Below, piece by piece: positions 8,029 to 15,786 of a stretch of DNA of 64,000 bases. Source of the DNA: Nostoc sp. NMS9 (GTDB lineage Bacteria > Cyanobacteriota > Cyanobacteriia > Cyanobacteriales > Nostocaceae); NCBI RefSeq assembly GCF_017114995.1, contig NZ_JABXKL010000092.1, positions 119,979 through 183,978 on the forward strand. The letters run 5' to 3'. Under the pieces are notes generated by a model, which was given only the letters and a program-made list of their open reading frames with translations, did no database searches and was not told where the DNA came from. The first letter of the stretch is position 1. The number at the start of each line of letters is the position of its first letter. The translations under genes and the position numbers were made by a program.

Positions 8029-8926
8029 TAGCTAAAAGGAAGTGAAGGGATTATGGAAACATCTTGAGATACCTTACTGAATCGAAATTCATCAATGTAT
8101 CCATAAAAAGGTAGTCCGAACGCTCCAGTACCAAGAATTATTCCGTTACTATCGCCCCAATTTCCAGTAACACCAGAGCCAACATTAGAGCCGTTTAGCC
8201 AAAGTTCTGTCGTTGTTCCTATCTTTCTCAAGGCGACATAATTCCAATCATTTACTAATGGGCTTACATTACCATCAACTGTAATATTTCCAAAAGCATA
8301 GCTAATTTTATTATTAAGTAAATAAATAGTTGGGTAGTTACCTTGTGTACTTAATGGTCTAAAATCAACAACATTTTGCCCCGATGATGTATTACTAGTA
8401 TATAGAAAAAACTCGACAGTACAGTTTCCACTGCCTACATTGAAATTACTGGAATTATATGAAAGTATTCCACCATTAAATAACAGTGATGAACCACTAA
8501 ACTTAGATAGCATTACCGATATAGTCACACCAGAATTACTTACTGGTATTAACGCGTAACTACTACTATCTACAATCGGACTACTATCACCATGCAATAA
8601 TAAAATAGTGCTACTTGGTTGTGGCGTTCCGCTTCCACTTCCACTTCCACCACTAGACAAACCTGCTAAAAGATTAGCTTTAGTAATTTTATATGGTGTT
8701 CCTGTTGAGTCAATACCAATAAAATAATCGCCATTATCAGCAACAGTTTTAACAAGAGTAGGAATTTCAAATCCTGAACTATTACCACTCTCTGCTAGTG
8801 CCAACAGGCTACTCAAAGTTGCTTTCCTAAGAATAGGCTTACCACTTACCCCACCATTGATATCGAGTATTGGTAGCAGATCATTTAAGTTGGGAGTAGT
8901 GAGAGTTTTTAGCTTTGAGATTTCCA
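8028..8926 (-). CDS. LamG-domain fibre-like protein
   Basis: The C-terminal 200 residues look like a concanavalin A/LamG-type jelly roll (ILLLHGD start, then CTVEFFLY, WNYVALRK, TELWLNG and the end YGYIDEFRFSK), as in tail-fibre and surface carbohydrate-binding proteins. A GSGSGSG linker near residue 100 separates it from an N-terminal part that could be the attachment domain. ATG 8926 lies 5 bp after the upstream stop; a TTG at 8939 would add four residues. Likely a receptor-binding or adhesion subunit of the cassette product. Confidence 0.65.
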
Positions 8927-8931
8927 TTATT

Positions 8932-9474
8932 TTATTCAACTCTCAATACTGATTGGTCATAAACTGGTGATTCTTCTATCACAGTTCCGAGTATCAAAAT
9001 CCGGTCATCATATTGCATTAAACCGTACCCTACATCCCTCTGCTGAACTGCAATAATACTATCGGGTGCGACATCAAAAGTTGATGCACTGGTGAAATAT
9101 GGTAGTAGTGAAACGTAATAAAAAGGTCGTTGATTAAAAATGAAAATATCTGCCACTTTGATTGGTGGCGTGTCACTATTACCAATAAAAAAGCTCAAGC
9201 ACTTCTTAGGATTATTATTAAAAGTAGTTTTAGCATTAGCGGCAATAGTTGCGTCATCTGCTAGGGTGTCATTCTCAACTATTTCTAGTTCATCAATTGA
9301 AGTAATATCAACTGTTAGCCTCAAACTAGTAATAAATCCTGAATACTTGGCATTGTTCACCACATCCAAGCTATTAAGCCTACCGGGTTGATAAAGTTCT
9401 ATCATTCCAGTTCCCGTACTAGCATTAAGTTCTTTCAGGATGTTTACATTTCTGAAAATACCAGGATTACTCAT
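8932..9474 (-). CDS. hypothetical cassette protein, 180 aa
   Basis: The 180-aa product is beta-rich with two probable strand-loop repeats and a helical acidic middle (DDATIAANAKTTFNN). No signal peptide or known motif is visible. Its ATG overlaps the TAA of the 116-aa gene by one base (TAATG), so the two are probably translationally coupled. Its place just before the LamG fibre-like gene would suit a baseplate or fibre-connector role, which is only inference. Confidence 0.55.
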   Translation of the reverse strand: MSNPGIFRNVNILKELNASTGTGMIELYQPGRLNSLDVVNNAKYSGFITSLRLTVDITSIDELEIVENDTLADDATIAANAKTTFNNNPKKCLSFFIGNSDTPPIKVADIFIFNQRPFYYVSLLPYFTSASTFDVAPDSIIAVQQRDVGYGLMQYDDRILILGTVIEESPVYDQSVLRVE

Positions 9475-9824
9475 TAGTTATTAGCTCCCACAATTCCACT
9501 TAAAGCTAATGGTGTTTTTGTGATAATTTGACCACTAGAAAGCACATAACCATTAACAGCTGTGCCCGTGGATGCTTGCGGGAATGCTGCTAACCTTTCA
9601 CCGATGCCTTGATTAGCGTTTACCGTCACTTGGGCCCTAGCAGCGCATTCCCTGAGTTGGTACAAAGCTTGCACTACTCCGGCGGCAGACTTTGCCTGAA
9701 CAGCATTAGGAGTGATGGCAGATAATCTCAGCATCAGTCCATAAGTAGGGTCTACGACAAATAAATTAGTTAAGCCGGATGCTGTTTCAAGTTGCTGAAA
9801 AGTCAAGTCTGTGATTTGTGCCAT
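9474..9824 (-). CDS. first cassette protein, 116 aa
   Basis: The 116-aa product has an N-terminal amphipathic helix and an Ala/Val-rich body (AKSAAGVVQALYQLRECAARAQV). It is not recognised. It is the promoter-proximal gene of the minus-strand cassette, with 220 bp separating it from the divergent recombinase; promoters for both are expected in that gap. A Shine-Dalgarno sequence is not obvious. Confidence 0.55.
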   Translation of the reverse strand: MAQITDLTFQQLETASGLTNLFVVDPTYGLMLRLSAITPNAVQAKSAAGVVQALYQLRECAARAQVTVNANQGIGERLAAFPQASTGTAVNGYVLSSGQIITKTPLALSGIVGANN

Positions 9825-9984
9825 AACAGCAGATTTGATGAGGTGAATAAATCCGTTGTATGGCTGATTGAAATTTATGTAAATGTTCTACTTTTATGTA
9901 AAAGCAGCACATTTGCTGAGGACGTATAACCCTTGTGGTGAATAGGATTAAGCCAAATTTAGCTATTAGCTAAAAAGAGAAATA

Positions 9985-10019
9985 TTCCGGTTTTACCACC
10001 CTCAATGGTTAAACCGGAA
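9985..10019. promoter_or_regulatory. inverted repeat upstream of the recombinase
   Basis: Arms TTCCGGTTTTACC (9985-9997) and GGTTAAACCGGAA (10007-10019) match at 12 of 13 positions with a 9-bp loop, 25 bp before the recombinase start. No T run follows, so an operator or a recombinase/excisionase binding site is more likely than a terminator. Confidence 0.45.
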
Positions 10020-10044
10020 CAGTTAACAGAACAGAATAGCTCGA

Positions 10045-10644
10045 ATGAAAAATGATAGAGAAGGTCAAGCGGCTGTTTTGACTTATGCGGAATGCTCAAA
10101 AATCCGCACACAGATCAGGAGCCGCAAATACAAGTTGCTTTTTGACTTAGCTTGGTACACAGGTGAGCGCTGGGGTGCTTTGGTTCAGCTGCGAGTAGCC
10201 GATGTTTACACTGACGATGGTAACGCACGTGAGTATATCAATTTTCGAGCCAGAACGCGCAAGGCTAAACCCAACAGTAAGCGCAAAGCACAATCAGCCC
10301 GTAAAAATCGACAAGTACCAGTACATCCAGTTCTCAGGGAAATACTGCTTACATACAAGCCAGAATCAGATTCTGTCTGGCTGTTTCCTAATCGTGAAGA
10401 AGACAAACCCATCACCTTGAGGTGGGCAGATGCAATTTTACGGGCTGCGGTTGACAAAGCTGGATTATCAGCTAAAGGAATCAGCACTCACAGTACCCGC
10501 CGCAGCTTCATCACCAATCTGGCGAACAAGGGTATCAACTTGGCGATGATTAAAAAAATTACTGGTCACGCTGATTTAAAGGTACTTTCGGCATACATCG
10601 AGGTTAGTGAAGACGATATGAAAAATGCGATCGCAACTCTATGA
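10045..10644 (+). CDS. tyrosine recombinase (phage-type integrase), catalytic domain only
   Basis: The 199-aa protein carries the tyrosine recombinase signature: the first Arg in TGERWGAL (Arg 41 region), the HSTRR box (His-x-x-Arg, about residue 152), the TGHADLKV box and the nucleophile Tyr near residue 183 (LSAYIEVS). The usual N-terminal core-binding (SAM-like) domain is absent, so it is either a compact integrase or a truncation. It is divergent from the nine-gene cassette and is the natural candidate to move it. A 25-codon frame starts on its stop codon (ATGA at 10641-10644). Confidence 0.85.
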   Translation: MKNDREGQAAVLTYAECSKIRTQIRSRKYKLLFDLAWYTGERWGALVQLRVADVYTDDGNAREYINFRARTRKAKPNSKRKAQSARKNRQVPVHPVLREILLTYKPESDSVWLFPNREEDKPITLRWADAILRAAVDKAGLSAKGISTHSTRRSFITNLANKGINLAMIKKITGHADLKVLSAYIEVSEDDMKNAIATL

Positions 10645-10803
10645 ACCCCAACCTCTTATTCCTCCAAATCGAAATCTTCTTCGATGACAAACCGCAACCG
10701 GGGCGGATAAGGTGGTGAAGCGAATAGATATTATGTTTCAGTACAAACTGCGATCGCTCACATTTACTCACAAGGCGATCGCATTTTTAAATCGGAGAGA
10801 AAT

Positions 10804-10992
10804 ATGTCTACTGCAACTAAAGAACTGACTGTAGAAGAACTGATTCAAGAATTACAAGACTTTCCCAGTAATGCACATATTTGTCTGACAGATGCCTATG
10901 GTGAAATGTTTACCATCATCGGTTTTGAGGCTGGGTCTGACTGTGTGAATGTCGTCATCTCTGCTGATGACGATGACGATGATAAGGAATAA
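10804..10992 (+). CDS. small acidic protein, 62 aa
   Basis: A good Shine-Dalgarno (GGAGAG, 10794-10799) precedes ATG 10804. The sequence starts with a helix (TVEELIQELQDFP), continues with short strands and ends in a run of aspartates (DDDDDDKE). Small cyanobacterial proteins with this layout are common, but the function is unknown. It stands alone after the recombinase. Confidence 0.6.
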   Translation: MSTATKELTVEELIQELQDFPSNAHICLTDAYGEMFTIIGFEAGSDCVNVVISADDDDDDKE

Positions 10993-11053
10993 CCATTTGT
11001 CAAAAGTCAAAAGTCAAAAGTCATTTGTCATTAGGCATTGGGCATTGGGTGCT

Positions 11054-11117
11054 GGGCATTGGGGAATGGGGAATGGGGAGTTAGGAGTTAAGAGCGCCAG
11101 GAGTGAATCAACTTTTC
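11054..11117 (+). repeat. 64-bp direct repeat, left copy
   Basis: This segment is identical over 64 bp to 11808-11871 (offset 754). It includes GGGGAAT-type heptamers and the 3' end of a coding sequence. The two copies bracket the J-domain gene. Confidence 0.85.
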
Positions 11118-11159
11118 AATTTCCACCGGGGCTAGTCCATCCGCGATCGCGCATTTATC
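11088..11159 (-). pseudogene. 3'-terminal fragment related to the 332-aa protein gene
   Basis: On the minus strand this piece reads AIADGLAPVEIEKLIHSWRS then stop, matching the last 20 residues of the 332-aa protein at 11842 (AIADGQPPSEIEKLIHSWRS). The rest of the paralogue is absent. It is likely the scar of a duplication or recombination that produced the flanking repeat. Confidence 0.7.
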
Positions 11160-11171
11160 TTATTGGCTCAA

Positions 11172-11780
11172 TCACTTTTCTTTACCAGTAATTTTTGCTT
11201 GAGTAATCTTTGCTTGTTCATAGGCAGTGTTGATTGCGGCCATTTGTTCTTCTGTTCCTCCATTATCTGGATGATGTTGCCTAGCTAGTTTGCGGTAGGC
11301 AAGTTTTATTTCGTCGAAGGAGGCGCTAGGTCTGACACCAAGCACACTCCACCATTTTTCATGCAGCTCGTTAGCCTGTGGTAGCGCTTGATACCCTATA
11401 AATGCTTGCTCGACGTTGCCCACACCCCAGCGCTGCATTCCCCGCATCGCTGCACAGTGCAAGCCAATTGCTCTCAAATTATCTTTGACCAACAGCCAGC
11501 GATCGCAGCAGAGCACGTAGTTTTTCTTTTTAATTCGGAAATAGACTGCAACCCCTGGATCGTCTGGTTCTTTAAAATTTGCATAAGGCAGACCATCCCG
11601 CTTTAGCTGTACGTTGCTAGAAATAACCACAGCGAATGCATCCAATAATGAGAGCTCGTGAAGCAGTTGATCGCGCGCAACACTAAAGCTGACTTCAAAC
11701 CGTGCCTCCTTGCGTTGGTGCTTTGGAGTTCTGGGGTAGATGGTCGCCCAACTTAGGGGATAGGCTGATATATCTGCCAT
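11172..11780 (-). CDS. J-domain (DnaJ-like) protein
   Basis: The C-terminal 65 residues are a J domain: WWSVLGVRPSASFDEIKLAYRKLARQHHPD with the diagnostic HPD (residues about 173-175). It should stimulate an Hsp70 (DnaK) ATPase. The N-terminal 130 residues are an unrecognised alpha/beta domain containing a 'DRWLLVKDNLRAI' helix. This layout, with the J domain last and no Gly/Phe or zinc region, marks a specialised co-chaperone. The gene is bracketed by 64-bp direct repeats and lies downstream of the XRE and 332-aa genes on the same strand. Confidence 0.8.
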   Translation of the reverse strand: MADISAYPLSWATIYPRTPKHQRKEARFEVSFSVARDQLLHELSLLDAFAVVISSNVQLKRDGLPYANFKEPDDPGVAVYFRIKKKNYVLCCDRWLLVKDNLRAIGLHCAAMRGMQRWGVGNVEQAFIGYQALPQANELHEKWWSVLGVRPSASFDEIKLAYRKLARQHHPDNGGTEEQMAAINTAYEQAKITQAKITGKEK

Positions 11781-11807
11781 TTTTTCAATCGTTAGTCATT
11801 AGTTATT

Positions 11808-11871
11808 GGGCATTGGGGAATGGGGAATGGGGAGTTAGGAGTTAAGAGCGCCAGGAGTGAATCAACTTTTC
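11808..11871 (+). repeat. 64-bp direct repeat, right copy
   Basis: Identical to 11054-11117. It covers the intergenic heptamer repeats and the last codons of the 332-aa gene. Confidence 0.85.
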
Positions 11872-12840
11872 GATCTCACTTGGCGGCTGCCCATCCGCGA
11901 TCGCAATCTCAACTTCCTCCTTCCTACTTTGGGCTAACTGCGATCGCACATTCCCCCCGCTGATGTGCCGATGCTTAATCTTGGTGCCGGTCTTCCAGCA
12001 ATATCGGTAATAATGATTGTCTTTGCGGTTGGAAGGGCAGTACTTTTCTACCCAGTGAAGATGTTCTGGAACGGGTAAAATGTGTTCTGGAACATCGGTA
12101 TAGTCCCCGAATCCTGGGGTTTTTTGTTCTGGAACAGGATTTTTGGTATCACGTTCCAGAACAAGAGACGGGCGTAGGCGTAGCCCGTCGTAGACATCGC
12201 CCCCGGATTTCTGCGAGTGACTACTTACTAGTTGAACTGCCTGTGTATCCCGTTCCAGAACGCGGGCTGATTCCCACTCGCTCCAAGCTTGCTTAAATTC
12301 GGTCAGATTTAAAAAATCATCTGGGTCTGGTGGCTCGTCGCTGTCCCAGAAAATTGTGACTTGGTTGCCGTCGGTCTGAAACGGCACTTCTCCAAAGTCT
12401 GCTGGATTCCAGCGATCGCAGTCACCAACTTCCTCCACATCTCCAAAAGAATGCCCCAAAGCGGTCTTATTCTCTGGGGCAAGCGGTTTTACACCACTAC
12501 GGTTAAAAGTGTGGTCAACTGTATCATGAAATTCCTGTAGTGCGACATCGAGGGATTGAGTGGTAATCTCTACCAGCTGCTGCCACTGCCCTTGTGGATC
12601 GTAAATCTCAATTGCAATGTCATATTCTGTTTTTTTGCGCTGCTGCCTGCTAGCAATGATCTGAAATTCACCGCGCCAGGAGCGATAGGTTTTTTCCCAA
12701 GGGGGACCAGGGGAGAAGGGGGGAGCCGTTGCAACTGACTCCACCAAGAACAATGTCAGCTGCCTGGGGGCCGCTCCGTTGTCGAATTCTGTCATAATTA
12801 GGTTAGTGATTTCGTCGCGCCACATTGCTATGACAAGCAC
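11842..12840 (-). CDS. 332-aa hypothetical protein with repeat-derived insertions
   Basis: I do not recognise the family. The C-terminal 75 residues are basic and Cys/His/Tyr/Trp rich (HWVEKYCPSNRKDNHYYRYCW, KIKHRHISGG) and could bind nucleic acid. The middle is acidic and carries sequence derived from dispersed repeats: a Nostoc repeat read as DVYDGLRLR and five copies of the near-palindrome GTTCTGGAAC. The predicted start is GTG 12840; ATG 12825 (MWRDEI) is an alternative. It follows the XRE gene by 12 bp and is probably cotranscribed. Confidence 0.6.
   Translation of the reverse strand: MLVIAMWRDEITNLIMTEFDNGAAPRQLTLFLVESVATAPPFSPGPPWEKTYRSWRGEFQIIASRQQRKKTEYDIAIEIYDPQGQWQQLVEITTQSLDVALQEFHDTVDHTFNRSGVKPLAPENKTALGHSFGDVEEVGDCDRWNPADFGEVPFQTDGNQVTIFWDSDEPPDPDDFLNLTEFKQAWSEWESARVLERDTQAVQLVSSHSQKSGGDVYDGLRLRPSLVLERDTKNPVPEQKTPGFGDYTDVPEHILPVPEHLHWVEKYCPSNRKDNHYYRYCWKTGTKIKHRHISGGNVRSQLAQSRKEEVEIAIADGQPPSEIEKLIHSWRS
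12063..12261. repeat. five copies of GTTC-TG-GAAC palindrome inside a gene
   Basis: GTTCTGGAAC occurs at 12063, 12084 and 12126, and its complement GTTCCAGAAC at 12153 and 12252. In the 332-aa protein the two orientations read as V-P-E or V-L-E. A sixth copy lies in the recombinase gene at 17167. Confidence 0.6.
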
Positions 12841-12852
12841 TGTGGCGAGTTT

Positions 12853-13131
12853 TTAGGTTTCGGAGTTGGGCGATCGCTTTGGTGGCCCAAAGTCGCTGGG
12901 TAATTCATCTATGCGATCTATGTTTAGTTCGCGGCATAAGTTTTTGAGTTGAGACATGGTGAGCCTCGCTTCAGTTTTACCCGATATCCAGCGCTGATAA
13001 GTCGCTCGTGGAATACCACAACGCATTGCCAGCTCATCCTGAGTTAGTTTGGTTCGTTCTATCCTCAGAGTGTCCAAAGGTGAATCACTCTCCTGCTTTT
13101 GTTTTCGATTTCTTGATTCCATTGTAACCAT
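12853..13131 (-). CDS. XRE-family transcriptional regulator, 92 aa
   Basis: Residues about 28-75 form a Cro/CI-type helix-turn-helix: LTQDELAMRCGIPRATYQRWISGKTEA, followed by a conserved helix (LTMSQLKNLCREL). The first 20 residues are charged and probably flexible. A perfect palindrome (13176-13190) 45 bp upstream of the start is a likely autoregulatory operator. It heads a minus-strand group with the 332-aa and J-domain genes. ATG 13122 is an alternative start. Confidence 0.8.
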   Translation of the reverse strand: MVTMESRNRKQKQESDSPLDTLRIERTKLTQDELAMRCGIPRATYQRWISGKTEARLTMSQLKNLCRELNIDRIDELPSDFGPPKRSPNSET

Positions 13132-13175
13132 ATATGTCTCAATTTGATGCCTCTAGTTGACACATTCAGCTTGAG

Positions 13176-13190
13176 GTCTCATAATGAGAC
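13176..13190. promoter_or_regulatory. palindromic operator candidate GTCTCATAATGAGAC
   Basis: A perfect 15-bp palindrome (7-bp arms, 1-bp centre) lies upstream of the XRE gene; the half-site GTCTCA recurs near 13135 and 13268. This pattern fits an XRE repressor operator. Confidence 0.55.
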
Positions 13191-13199
13191 TTGAAAGAC

Positions 13200-13598
13200 A
13201 ACACGAAACCAGCCCGACGTAACTGACTCGGTAAGGGACAGGTATTTTGACTGGTTTCACCTAAAGTGTCTCATCTCAGTAGCAAATGCCAAATCCGGGA
13301 AAATTAGCACTTTGTGTAATAGCCGTTGAAAGCTGATGAAGGGTGTTTCAGGCTACCAGTGTCCCGTAAGTGGTGAAGTAAGTGAGTTGATACCTAAAGT
13401 GTTTGTCTATACAAGTCGCGGCTTAGATAAAAGCTGGTGACGTGCATTTGTATGCGGCCGCAATCTGTAAAAGACCTTAGTAAGGCATTCCACAGTTACC
13501 AATGGGCGATTTGCCGACGTGGTGACACGGTGGGCTGTGGAAATTAAGACCTGGGTGAAAATCCCGCAGAGGCAGGCGTGTAGGTAATGGCTCACGCA
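13200..13598 (+). ncRNA. structured non-coding RNA candidate (HEARO/omega-RNA-like?)
   Basis: The gap folds into many helices on the plus strand: GAAACCAG (13205-13212) with CTGGTTTC (13251-13258); GCAT/ATGC near 13444-13455; CCTT/AAGG near 13475-13484; nested CCACAG (13490-13495) with CTGTGG (13535-13540) and TTACCA (13496-13501) with TGGTGA (13520-13525); GGG/CCC near 13553-13565; and GCGTG (13576-13580) with CACGC (13593-13597). The density and nesting suggest a functional RNA of about 400 nt. Size and layout recall HEARO/omega RNAs of IscB elements, but no IscB gene is present. The identity is a hypothesis. Confidence 0.45.
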
Positions 13599-13700
13599 CA
13601 GATGCACGATCGCGAAATTGCAAATCACCGTGTGGTTATGCAATTGCTCACAGTTTCTTATGAATTTCGCGCAAACCTGCGACCGGTCGCACTTTTTTAT

Positions 13701-14045
13701 ATGACTGAGAAAGGAAAATATGTAACACGAAAAAAACGGATTCGCCAACTAGAAAAAGAAATTGAACAGTTGAAATGTCAGGTTAAAACCCTCACCCAAC
13801 TGCTTGACGATGCCCACGGGATGATTTATCGTTCCCGTCCTGGCTTGGCGCGTGGCATTGAGGAAGATTTTCATCAGGAGTTATTGCCATCAGAATTACC
13901 AGCGATCGCTAAAAAAAGGGTACAGCGCAAAATTCGCAATTTGTCAATTGCACCCCGCGCCGACTTGGTGATCGAGCGCGATGGTAATGGCCGCCTAATT
14001 ATTAAGGGCACGGCTAACTCTTCATCACCGCGCCCTCAAACTTAA
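13701..14045 (+). CDS. coiled-coil hypothetical protein, 114 aa
   Basis: The frame is open from 13587, but ATG 13701 (MTEKGKYVTRKKRIRQ) is preferred because the first 38 codons would cover the structured RNA and have no protein-like pattern. Residues 10-45 form a coiled coil (RQLEKEIEQLKCQVKTLTQLL). The C-terminal part is basic with an Ile/Arg-rich strand segment. A hairpin terminator follows at 14119-14151. Function unknown; it opens a plus-strand run of small genes ending at the recombinase. Confidence 0.55.
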   Translation: MTEKGKYVTRKKRIRQLEKEIEQLKCQVKTLTQLLDDAHGMIYRSRPGLARGIEEDFHQELLPSELPAIAKKRVQRKIRNLSIAPRADLVIERDGNGRLIIKGTANSSSPRPQT

Positions 14046-14118
14046 CTATTTTTGTAAGAGGAATATGCCTATGAAATAACTTTCATTTATATGAGCCAAA
14101 AGTAGATTGTTCCACAAA

Positions 14119-14153
14119 AAATCAGTCAATCGCTGATTGGTTGACTGGTTTTT
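14119..14153 (+). terminator. Rho-independent terminator
   Basis: Arms AAATCAGTCAA (14119-14129) and TTGACTGGTTT (14141-14151), one G-U pair, followed by T residues. It ends the transcript of the coiled-coil gene. Confidence 0.7.
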
Positions 14154-14173
14154 CTTGTAATCAAATTTAAATT

Positions 14174-14392
14174 ATGCAGATTAAACAACACAAATCTGAT
14201 GTATTGCTTGACAATGACTTTCTGTCATATTTGGTTGTCGCTTATGCCCTCGTCACAGAGGATTTAGCAAAACACACAGGACAACCGGCAATTGTTCACC
14301 GAGTGAACTACCTGGATATTGGACAACAAAAGTTTCATCAATTTTCTGATGAGGAATTACACACTTTTTTGAAAGAGAACTACCCAACCTAA
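14174..14392 (+). CDS. hypothetical protein, 72 aa
   Basis: A small soluble protein with a helical N-terminal half (FLSYLVVAYALVTEDLAKHTG) and an acidic helical tail (FSDEELHTFLKENY). No family is recognised. It starts 20 bp after the upstream terminator, so it probably has its own promoter, and is followed 20 bp later by the next small gene. Confidence 0.5.
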   Translation: MQIKQHKSDVLLDNDFLSYLVVAYALVTEDLAKHTGQPAIVHRVNYLDIGQQKFHQFSDEELHTFLKENYPT

Positions 14393-14412
14393 TTTATCAA
14401 CAGCATTTACCC

Positions 14413-14598
14413 ATGACTTATCGACAACAGCTTTTTGATTGGATCGTTGTCAAAGAAGCAACGCCATGCAATTGGGTTATTTTATCCCAATTTAGAAAAC
14501 GCAACGATGCGGATAGCTACTACCAAATGATGAGAAAACTATCCTCAGACCCGATTGAAGTGGTTTTCCGCAACCGCCTCACAGAGTTTGGACTGTAG
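14413..14598 (+). CDS. hypothetical protein, 61 aa
   Basis: A 61-aa protein rich in Arg, Trp and Tyr (MTYRQQLFDWIVV, then YYQMMRKLSSDP). It has the look of small cyanobacterial plasmid proteins with a strand-helix-strand fold. Function unknown. Same strand and close spacing as its neighbours. Confidence 0.5.
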   Translation: MTYRQQLFDWIVVKEATPCNWVILSQFRKRNDADSYYQMMRKLSSDPIEVVFRNRLTEFGL

Positions 14599-14706
14599 GT
14601 TAATTCAATTGCGATTGCAGTCTGGTTGAAAATTGCGATCGCTCATGAATTTATCTACCCAAACACTTCAAACTTGTACAAGTCAAAAATAACACATTTT
14701 CAGCAA

Positions 14707-15018
14707 ATGCAAGTAACAACTATCACTTACCAAAGAGTTCTAAATCTTGGCGATTACAATTCGGCACGACTAGAGAAAACTGCCGTAATACCTGATGAGT
14801 ATGAAAGTCATGAATATGCAACACAGACACTTATAGAAAGTGTTGAGCGCCAAATTCATGAGGAGCATATACACAACCTACTTGATAAAGAAATCAGAGA
14901 CAGGAAGAAAGAATTAACGGCCCTCAAGGTAGAGGTTGAGAATTTAAAAAATGAACTCCAAAGACTCGGAAAAATCAAGGATGAGCCAAACCCAGATGAT
15001 ATCCCCGACGGATTTTAG
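14707..15018 (+). CDS. small protein, beta N-terminus plus coiled coil, 103 aa
   Basis: The frame opens at 14626, but ATG 14707 (MQVTTITYQRVLNLGDYNSA) gives a domain-like start. The 'TYQRVLNLGDYNSARLE' segment is a pattern seen in small phage and plasmid proteins. A C-terminal coiled coil (KEIRDRKKELTALKVEVE) ends in an acidic tail. The gene at 15367 has the same layout, which suggests a related pair. Function unknown. Confidence 0.55.
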   Translation: MQVTTITYQRVLNLGDYNSARLEKTAVIPDEYESHEYATQTLIESVERQIHEEHIHNLLDKEIRDRKKELTALKVEVENLKNELQRLGKIKDEPNPDDIPDGF

Positions 15019-15094
15019 CTGAAATTTTTTAGGCGAACGCCTCCCTACCAAGAACGCGATCGCCACAGATCAATACCAACGTTAGTTTACCAAA

Positions 15095-15355
15095 ATGCAC
15101 ACCATAATCAACACACCATCCGTGTTTAGTTGCAAATTACCAGCCGCTGGTTGGATTAACCTAGCCCAAATCCGCCAAATCCAGTTTGAAGACTTACCCA
15201 GCCGCACTGCCGTTGTAACCTGGCAGAACGGAGACAAGCAAACATTCTTCGGTGAAGATATTGCAAGTCTAATCGCTGCTTGGGAAGAAGCAGTCACACT
15301 ATTAGCTGAACGCCCTGGCAATCACCGATTAAAAAATCGTAGAGCTTTCTCTTAG
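15095..15355 (+). CDS. hypothetical protein, 86 aa
   Basis: A small soluble protein with a strand-rich middle (AAGWINLAQIRQIQFEDLPSR, AVVTWQNGDKQTFFG) and a C-terminal helix (IASLIAAWEEAVTLLAE). It lies between the two related beta/coiled-coil genes. No family is recognised. Confidence 0.5.
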   Translation: MHTIINTPSVFSCKLPAAGWINLAQIRQIQFEDLPSRTAVVTWQNGDKQTFFGEDIASLIAAWEEAVTLLAERPGNHRLKNRRAFS

Positions 15356-15366
15356 GTATATCAAAG

Positions 15367-15774
15367 ATGAAAATTAAAACAATCCATGCACACTTTCTAA
15401 TTTCAATTGGTAGTTACAGCAACGAGCGAATCGGCTTTTCAGTTGAATTAGATGAAACAGAATCTATTGAATCAACTGTAGAAGAGTTACGAGAAAGAGC
15501 TAAAAGAATTGTCGGGAAAAAAGCTGAAGACCTTTACGATGAGAGGAATAAAATTTGGCGCGAATGCACTGAATTAGAGAAGAAGCTCAATACATTACGT
15601 AAAGAATGGGATGCGACGGCTGAATTTTTAAAAGCCCAAGGTTTAAATCCCGCTGCTCCTTCAATGCCTCAGTTCAGAAATTTGCTTACTGCTGTCACTG
15701 TTGAGTCTGAAGTTGTCACGCAAACCGAAGATGAGGAAGACGACAATTATGACGAAGATGATGAGGATTATTAA
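15367..15774 (+). CDS. small protein, beta N-terminus plus coiled coil and acidic tail, 135 aa
   Basis: The N-terminal part (LISIGSYSNERIGFSVEL) resembles the 'LNLGDYNSARLE' region of the gene at 14707; a long coiled coil follows (DERNKIWRECTELEKKLNTL), and the last 20 residues are almost all Asp/Glu/Tyr. The acidic tail may mimic DNA or bind a basic partner. It is the last protein gene before the structured leader of the recombinase. Confidence 0.55.
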   Translation: MKIKTIHAHFLISIGSYSNERIGFSVELDETESIESTVEELRERAKRIVGKKAEDLYDERNKIWRECTELEKKLNTLRKEWDATAEFLKAQGLNPAAPSMPQFRNLLTAVTVESEVVTQTEDEEDDNYDEDDEDY

Positions 15775-15786
15775 ACGCCTGATGAT

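Noticed and set aside
10641..10718. 25-codon frame starting on the recombinase stop (ATGA)
   Set aside because: Too short and not conserved-looking to call, although the overlap is noted in the recombinase entry.
13200..13598. Group I or group II intron
   Set aside because: No conserved domain V or S-segment type core seen; no flanking exon halves or reverse transcriptase.
13587..13700. 38-codon N-terminal extension of the coiled-coil gene
   Set aside because: It lies in the structured RNA and has no protein-like pattern; the ATG at 13701 fits better.
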